From Nitrospirota bacterium (lineage in GTDB: Bacteria > Nitrospirota > Thermodesulfovibrionia > Thermodesulfovibrionales > JdFR-88), in NCBI GenBank assembly GCA_021789735.1, contig JAJYJB010000078.1, positions 1 through 10,942 of the forward strand: 10,942 bases of DNA, in the 5' to 3' direction. The notes under the pieces were generated by a model. It was given only the letters and a program-made list of their open reading frames with translations, was not told the DNA's origin and made no database searches. The stretch's first letter is position 1. Each line of letters starts with the position of its first letter. Shown in pieces: positions 7,806-10,942 of this stretch. A program made the position numbers and the translations under genes.

Positions 7806-8198
7806 TTGCCGCAGGACATTGAAAGACTGATAAAGGCCTCCAAGAAGGCGCTTGCCTTTTCAAGACCGCTCTATTCCGGTTTCCGGGTGGGGGCGGCCGT
7901 GATGGCCGGAGACGGCAGGCTTTTTACCGGCTGCAATATAGAAAACCCCTCGCTTACCCTGACCGTCTGCGCGGAAAGAGTGGCGCTTCTGAAGGCCCTT
8001 TCCGAAGGCGCGACGGACCTGAAGGCAATAGCCATAACCTGCGCCAGCGGGGAAACCTGTTACCCCTGCGGCTCCTGCAGGCAAATGCTTTATGAATACG
8101 AGCCCGGCATTCAAGTGGTGCTGCCTTCGAGGAAGTCCACCAAAATACTCGATATAAAAGAGCTCCTCCCCATGCCGTTTGTAAAAAAAAGTCCTTAG
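7806..8198 (+). CDS. cdd: Cytidine deaminase (small tetrameric type)
   Basis: Zn-dependent hydrolytic deamination of cytidine and deoxycytidine to uridine and deoxyuridine for pyrimidine salvage. The motif set is complete: YSGFRVGAAV (23-32), GCNIENPSLTLTVCAER (42-58) with zinc ligand Cys55 and catalytic Glu57, and PCGSCRQ (87-93) with zinc ligands Cys88 and Cys91. Three Cys ligands and 130 residues are typical of the homotetrameric bacterial enzyme. The TTG start at 7806 is chosen because the protein then begins PQDIERLIKASKKAL, the usual first helix; the first in-frame ATG would remove the YSGF motif. The ribosome binding site is weak. It starts 34 nt after the TPR gene and may be cotranscribed with it. 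Its stop overlaps that of the convergent cytochrome gene (TTAG). Confidence 0.93.
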   Translation: MPQDIERLIKASKKALAFSRPLYSGFRVGAAVMAGDGRLFTGCNIENPSLTLTVCAERVALLKALSEGATDLKAIAITCASGETCYPCGSCRQMLYEYEPGIQVVLPSRKSTKILDIKELLPMPFVKKSP

Positions 8199-8437
8199 CC
8201 TTTTCCGGGTTTGTGGCATTTAAGGCATGAAAATTTTGGCGGATGGGAGGCGTTAAGAGGATGGCTTTTGCCCGCCCCGTGGCAACCCATGCAGGCGGCC
8301 TCGGAGGCGGCCCCACGGTGGGCCGCGTCGCCGGGCAGCGCGGGCCACCTGTGTTTGGGGGAAAGAAGCAGCACGCCCACCACCGCTATCACCAGGACAA
8401 GGAAACCCAAAGCGCTTTTCATATCCCATTTTAGCAT
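8195..8437 (-). CDS. Small membrane-anchored dihaem c-type cytochrome
   Basis: An 80-residue protein with one hydrophobic segment (about residues 9-25, LGFLVLVIAVVGVLLL) followed by a short His-rich domain with two haem c attachment motifs, CMGCH (49-53) and CLKCH (71-75). The hydrophobic segment lacks a clear cleavage site and probably anchors the protein with its haems in the periplasm. His40, His59 and His65 are available as distal ligands, so bis-His haems are plausible. Two haems in about 40 residues is dense and recalls fragments of multihaem cytochromes of sulfate and metal reducers. An alternative start at 8422 (MKSALG) would give a 75-residue protein; I kept 8437 because GGCGGGG lies ahead of it. 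The gene is convergent with cdd and lies downstream of the terminator that closes the exporter operon, so it has its own promoter or depends on read-through. No partner dehydrogenase or reductase is in view. Confidence 0.8.
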   Translation of the reverse strand: MLKWDMKSALGFLVLVIAVVGVLLLSPKHRWPALPGDAAHRGAASEAACMGCHGAGKSHPLNASHPPKFSCLKCHKPGKG

Positions 8438-8508
8438 AGACCCCGCCGTTTCCTGTTTACCGGTCTAACGTGTACAGCTGCCAATCGATGACGGCATAGG
8501 ATAAGCGC

Positions 8509-8537
8509 AAAAAAAAGAGAGCCGGCTTAGCCAACTC
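8509..8537 (-). terminator. Rho-independent terminator of the yeiH-like operon
   Basis: Read on the minus strand, GAGTTGGC-TAA-GCCGGCTC forms an 8-bp stem (two G-U wobbles) with a 3-nt loop. It is followed by TC and then a run of T (8509-8516). On the plus strand the same two positions would be C-A mismatches, so the hairpin is directional. It lies about 48 nt past the stop of the Cys4 mini-protein gene and before the cytochrome gene, as expected for the end of the exporter operon. Confidence 0.75.
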
Positions 8538-8584
8538 CCTTAAAGGTCCCGGACAAGGGGGAATTCAAAAAAATCAAATAGCCC

Positions 8585-8806
8585 TCAGACCCCTCCCGCT
8601 TCGAAATGCGGGCAGTCGCTGACGATCATCGGTGTGAGGAAGAGGTCAAGGCGGCTGCATATGCCCGCCTCGCCCCTTACCGAGCCGTATGCAGAGCTGA
8701 GCGCGTTCAACCCCGGGATTGAGACCTCGATCTGTTTCGGGTCCCCGATGAAGTGCCTGCAATCAAAGCACGGAACGCTTTTTATTTTTCCCGCCGGCTT
8801 TTCCAT
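8585..8806 (-). CDS. Conserved-looking 73-aa Cys4 protein, putative metal-binding
   Basis: Family not recognised. A 73-residue soluble protein with four cysteines at 13, 16, 50 and 65, and histidines two residues after Cys16 and Cys65. The ends mirror each other: PCFDCRHF near the N-terminus and DCPHF near the C-terminus. Between them is a Gly/Ser-rich GLNALSSAYGSVRGEAGIC segment. The CxxC plus C plus CxH layout suggests a small zinc or Fe-S site, but this is inference. No signal peptide, so cytoplasmic. The start (ATG 8806) has GGGA 5 nt ahead and lies 10 nt after the exporter stop, with no promoter room between, so the two are one operon. The longer frame extending upstream to 8881 would run inside the exporter's C-terminal coding region with no ribosome signal and is not used. 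The intrinsic terminator follows 48 nt downstream. Confidence 0.75.
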   Translation of the reverse strand: MEKPAGKIKSVPCFDCRHFIGDPKQIEVSIPGLNALSSAYGSVRGEAGICSRLDLFLTPMIVSDCPHFEAGGV

Positions 8807-8816
8807 TAGTGTCCCA

Positions 8817-10238
8817 TTATTTCCCCAGCGCCGACCAATGGCCGCCGAATACATACACGGAAAGGACAAACCCGAGGACAACGTTTACTACAACGCCCGT
8901 GGTAAAGGCAAAAAACGGTTTAAGCCCGGCCGATTTCAGTTCCTTGAACCTTGTGGTAAGCCCGATGGAAAGGAAACAGAATATGAAGGCCCAGGTGCGC
9001 AGGGAAACTATCGGCAGTATGAGCCCAGGCTTCACGACCTTGCCGAAGACATCGGCCGCATAGCCCGCGGTTATAAGGGTCATGAGGAGCGACGCGACGA
9101 AAAACCCGATCACGAATTTCGGGAACCTCCACCATATCTCCATGGGGTTGGGTGCCGTCTTGCACTCTTCCTTCTCCCATTTAAGACAGGCAATCATCGC
9201 GAAAATGAACGACCATATGCCTATCCACATGTCCCTGCCGATGACCTTCATGAGCGTGAACCCCTGTATCGCTGCGTTCTCGTTGCCGGCCATGTGCCCG
9301 TATGCGCTCGCAGCCGCAAACCCGGCGGCATCGGCGAATTCGGAAGTGCCGATCCACGCGCCGGCTATCCCGGGGTTAAGCCCAAGTGCCCTGGACACGA
9401 AAGGCAAAAACAGGATCATTACAAGCGCCCATACGACCACCAGGGTGACCGAGATATAGAGATAGTCCTTCTTGGCCCCGACGGAACTGGCTATCGCCAT
9501 TGAACCCGAAACCCCGCATACCGCGCCACCCACCCCCAGGACCGCCCCCAGCTTCCTGTCCAGACCAAGCACCTTTGTGGCCATGAAATAGATGACCAGG
9601 CAAGTGGTTATGGAGATGAAAGTCGCCTGGAGGAGCGCAACCGGTCCGGCCGAGAGCACCAGCGTAATCGGGAAGGTGGCGCCCAGGAGCACTATAGCGG
9701 TTTTTATGTAATACTCCACCCTGAACCCTGAGTCCAGCCATCTGGGAATAGGCAGCACGTTGCCGATTATCAGTCCCAATATGAGCGCGACCAGGGGGGG
9801 CTCAAGGTTGTACTTGGCCGCGTTGGCCCACCCGCTTATGGAGAACATGACCACCGAAAGGATGTAAAGGATTATGAATGAAGGGACGAACTCCGAGGTC
9901 TTTATCCCCATTATCCTTGTGGAAACGCCAAAAATAACCAGCCAGGAGACCATCTGCAGGAAATAAAGGCCCGCGTTTTTGCTGAAATGGTCCGCCAGCT
10001 GCCCTAAAGTGGTCCACTTGAGCCCCCCGGGGTTGATGGACAGCGCCTTGACGAAATTACTGCCGCTCAGAAACGACACCAGGGCAAGCAGCGAAATCCC
10101 AAGGCCCAGGTAGATGGCCCACCAGTCTTCCTTCAGGTACATCTCCTTCCAGCCCATCGCCCCGGGTGTTGGAGGTGTTTCAGCGCATTTCTTGGTTTCG
10201 CAGAAATCGGTGCTTCCCTCTACTCCTTTTTCCGTCAT
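8817..10238 (-). CDS. YeiH-family putative sulfate exporter, long form
   Basis: Polytopic inner-membrane protein of the UPF0324/YeiH family (putative sulfate exporter). A soluble N-terminus of about 37 residues holds two cysteines (FCETKKC, 12-18) and leads to KEDWWAIYLG and about 12 hydrophobic segments. Family blocks are present: PPLVALILGLIIGN, YIKTAIVLLGATFPI, the Gly-rich GAVLGVGGAVCGVSGSMAIASS, and LNPGIAGAWIGTSEFADAAGFAAA followed by LMKVIGRDMWIGIWSF. At 473 residues it is over 100 longer than E. coli YeiH-type proteins, owing to the N-terminal extension and an added hydrophobic segment pair before the core. ATG 10238 is chosen because GGGGAGGA lies 4 nt ahead; the in-frame ATG at 10265 has no ribosome binding site. 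The family name rests on weak functional data, and the substrate (sulfate, sulfite, a sulfonate or another anion) is unproven. Confidence 0.88.
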   Translation of the reverse strand: MTEKGVEGSTDFCETKKCAETPPTPGAMGWKEMYLKEDWWAIYLGLGISLLALVSFLSGSNFVKALSINPGGLKWTTLGQLADHFSKNAGLYFLQMVSWLVIFGVSTRIMGIKTSEFVPSFIILYILSVVMFSISGWANAAKYNLEPPLVALILGLIIGNVLPIPRWLDSGFRVEYYIKTAIVLLGATFPITLVLSAGPVALLQATFISITTCLVIYFMATKVLGLDRKLGAVLGVGGAVCGVSGSMAIASSVGAKKDYLYISVTLVVVWALVMILFLPFVSRALGLNPGIAGAWIGTSEFADAAGFAAASAYGHMAGNENAAIQGFTLMKVIGRDMWIGIWSFIFAMIACLKWEKEECKTAPNPMEIWWRFPKFVIGFFVASLLMTLITAGYAADVFGKVVKPGLILPIVSLRTWAFIFCFLSIGLTTRFKELKSAGLKPFFAFTTGVVVNVVLGFVLSVYVFGGHWSALGK

Positions 10239-10415
10239 GCATTCCTCCCCTCTGAAGCAATCCATGCATTTTTAAAAAGAAGCTTCGCGCCGGAATTTTT
10301 TCATATCCGCAGATGCATCCTGCTATTTCGGGCGCAATGACCGAAAACCCTCCTCCACTTCCCAAAAAAAGTTCTCCCTATCACCTCCTCAAAAAAAGCC
10401 GGTTCCCCATCCGAT

Positions 10416-10433
10416 AGCTACAAAATTGTAGCT
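10416..10433. promoter_or_regulatory. 18-bp inverted repeat, candidate operator for the exporter operon
   Basis: AGCTACAA and TTGTAGCT are perfect 8-bp complements around a 2-nt AA centre. The repeat starts 1 nt downstream of the -10 box of the candidate exporter promoter, so it would cover the predicted start of transcription, where a repressor typically sits. Two-fold symmetry with about 10-bp spacing fits a homodimeric helix-turn-helix regulator. Which family is unknown; no regulator gene is identifiable in the window apart from the truncated sensor. Confidence 0.55.
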
Positions 10434-10434
10434 T

Positions 10435-10463
10435 AAAATAAACCCTTTAGCACCGGAAATCAA
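10435..10463 (-). promoter_or_regulatory. Candidate sigma70-type promoter of the exporter operon
   Basis: Minus strand TTGATT (10463-10458), a 17-nt spacer and TATTTT (10440-10435). Each box matches the sigma70 consensus at four of six positions. The spacing is ideal and the placement beside the 18-bp inverted repeat adds weight. It would give a leader of about 190 nt before ATG 10238. The DNA is AT-rich, so chance matches are possible. Confidence 0.4.
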
Positions 10464-10484
10464 TCTAAAATTCAAGTTAATGAA

Positions 10485-10504
10485 TAAACTATTTCTATAG
10501 TTTA
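10485..10504. promoter_or_regulatory. 20-bp inverted repeat, candidate regulator binding site
   Basis: TAAACTAT and ATAGTTTA are perfect 8-bp complements around TTCT. The centre lies about 66 nt upstream of the predicted exporter transcription start and about 49 nt upstream of the candidate -35 box of the divergent sensor gene. That position would suit an activator for either gene. The sequence differs from the inverted repeat at 10416, so a second regulator is implied if both are bound. Confidence 0.45.
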
Positions 10505-10542
10505 ATGCGGCCTGACAACTGGAAATTTCCGCCTGTTTTTAC

Positions 10543-10571
10543 TTAAGATTCAACGCGAACGACCCGATAAT
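10543..10571 (+). promoter_or_regulatory. Candidate promoter of the sensor gene
   Basis: TTAAGA (10543-10548), a 17-nt spacer and GATAAT (10566-10571), matching sigma70 consensus at four and five of six positions. Predicted transcription start near 10578, giving a leader of about 110 nt that contains the 10627-10670 hairpin. AT-rich context lowers certainty. Confidence 0.4.
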
Positions 10572-10626
10572 ATATAAAAGGAGGTTTTTTTATTTATTTT
10601 TAAGATTTCCAGGCGCGAAAAATAAA

Positions 10627-10670
10627 CAAAAGGCCCCGGGCAAGAGGGGCTGGACAATAAGGGCCTTTTG
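10627..10670 (+). promoter_or_regulatory. Leader hairpin ahead of the sensor gene
   Basis: CAAAAGGCCC (10627-10636) and GGGCCTTTTG (10661-10670) are perfect 10-bp complements enclosing 24 nt. A competing inner stem is possible: GCCCC (10633-10637) with GGGGC (10646-10650). The outer stem ends 4 nt before the ribosome binding site GAGGAGG (10675-10681). A structure there could control translation, but the two stems share bases and only one can form fully. It does not match a riboswitch class I recognise. On the minus strand it is followed by an imperfect T-run, so it could also end transcription entering from the right. Confidence 0.45.
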
Positions 10671-10688
10671 GGGAGAGGAGGCAATAAG

Positions 10689-10942
10689 TTGACCCGGATT
10701 GCTCAATTACATGTTGCCTTCCACCAGGCGTTTACCGCGGCCAATTATCACCTGAACCCATTCGCCATTCCGCTTATTGCGGTACCCGTGATCAGCCTGG
10801 CCCTTTCCTGCATGATCTTTCACCGCGAGGGATCAAATCCGGCCAGTTATAGTTTCAGGCTGGTGGGGATCTCCATATCCTTCTGGCTTTTATCTTTTGC
10901 GTTGATGTATTGCAGCAAAAGTGCCGGGGCCGCTTTTTTCTG
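10689..10942 (+). CDS. Membrane sensor N-terminus, probably 7TM-type histidine kinase, 3'-partial
   Basis: Only 84 residues are in the window and the frame is open at the right edge. The TTG start is supported by GAGGAGG with 7-nt spacing (CAATAAG). Hydrophobic segments at about 25-44 (FAIPLIAVPVISLALSCMIF) and 56-74 (FRLVGISISFWLLSFALMY) are joined by a short loop HREGSNPASYS. This pair resembles the start of the N-terminal 7TM region found in some histidine kinases and diguanylate cyclases, where a short polar loop is followed by F-x-x-L...WLL...AL. No catalytic domain is visible, so the kinase assignment is a guess by resemblance. It is divergent from the exporter operon, which makes a sensor role plausible. 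Confidence 0.5.
   Translation, partial: MTRIAQLHVAFHQAFTAANYHLNPFAIPLIAVPVISLALSCMIFHREGSNPASYSFRLVGISISFWLLSFALMYCSKSAGAAFF

Larger units (their letters stand above)
10239..10688. other. 450-bp divergent regulatory region between exporter and sensor genes
   Basis: No convincing gene on either strand. AT-rich compared with flanking coding DNA and unusually rich in symmetric elements, listed separately: inverted repeats at 10416-10433 and 10485-10504, the perfect 10-bp palindrome GGAAATTTCC at 10521-10530, and a long hairpin at 10627-10670. Read on the minus strand, the roughly 190-nt exporter leader has several purine-rich, Shine-Dalgarno-like tracts (about 10384-10390 and 10349-10357) with no credible ORF behind them. 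On the plus strand AAAAGGAGG (10576-10584) is likewise followed only by T-rich DNA. Confidence 0.6.

Noticed and set aside
8437..8467. TAGACC/GGTCTA inverted repeat around the cytochrome start
   Set aside because: Six-bp arms with a 19-nt loop are easily expected by chance and no supporting element is nearby.
8807..8881. N-terminal extension of the Cys4 gene into the exporter coding sequence
   Set aside because: The extra 25 residues lie inside the exporter's C-terminal codons and the upstream ATG has no ribosome site; ATG 8806 has GGGA at proper spacing.
8634..9503. 289-codon plus-strand open frame
   Set aside because: It runs antisense to the exporter and Cys4 genes, its composition is odd (Arg, Gly, Pro and His rich) and no domain is visible. 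The minus-strand genes have clear family motifs and ribosome sites.
10180..10365. 61-codon minus-strand frame with TTG start and a purine tract ahead, possible leader peptide
   Set aside because: It overlaps the well-supported exporter start by about 59 nt in another frame and has no recognisable features. The purine tract is one of several in that leader.
10576..10620. Small gene after the AAAAGGAGG tract
   Set aside because: Only T-rich DNA follows and no start codon with a sustained frame is present.

Overview
The window comes from a Gram-negative (diderm) bacterium. It encodes a TolC-type outer-membrane channel with a periplasmic adaptor, an outer-membrane-type lipoprotein and a multi-haem c-type cytochrome fragment. 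Base composition is moderate to high GC. The gene set (long-form YeiH exporter, membrane-anchored dihaem cytochrome, PilF-like TPR lipoprotein, 7TM-type sensor) would suit an anaerobic Desulfobacterota- or Nitrospirota-like lineage. That placement is an inference from gene content and nothing here proves it.

Layout. Positions 1-5614 (+) form one tightly packed operon: tolC-like (5' end outside the window), HlyD/DevB-like adaptor, FtsX/DevC-like permease, DevA/LolD-like ATPase, and a two-domain ChrA chromate-family transporter. Junctions are 4-nt overlaps, a 1-nt overlap or a 1-nt gap, so the five proteins are probably made together. The first four make a complete tripartite ABC efflux pump; the ChrA-family protein is an unusual fifth member with lower GC in places. 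Positions 5615-6068 hold no gene but carry a REP-like palindrome. MurQ (N-acetylmuramate-6-phosphate etherase) lies at 6069-6929 (-), divergent from a PilF-like TPR lipoprotein (7076-7771, +), which is followed by cytidine deaminase (7806-8198, +). The deaminase converges on a tiny anchored dihaem cytochrome (8195-8437, -), and the two stop codons overlap.

The right part (8509-10942) is a second unit of interest. A long YeiH-family putative sulfate exporter (8817-10238, -) is followed, through a TAATG/TAATG reinitiation relay, by a 73-residue protein with a CxxCxHF...C...CxHF pattern (8585-8806, -). A directional terminator (8509-8537) follows. Divergent from it, a membrane sensor, probably the start of a 7TM-type histidine kinase, begins at 10689 and runs off the right edge. 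The roughly 450-bp region between these two genes is rich in symmetry: an 18-bp and a 20-bp inverted repeat near a candidate exporter promoter, a 10-bp palindrome, and a 10-bp-stem hairpin just ahead of the sensor's ribosome binding site.

The two most notable observations are the ChrA transporter translationally tied to a periplasm-to-outside ABC pump, and the exporter/Cys4 mini-protein/divergent sensor locus with its dense regulatory DNA.
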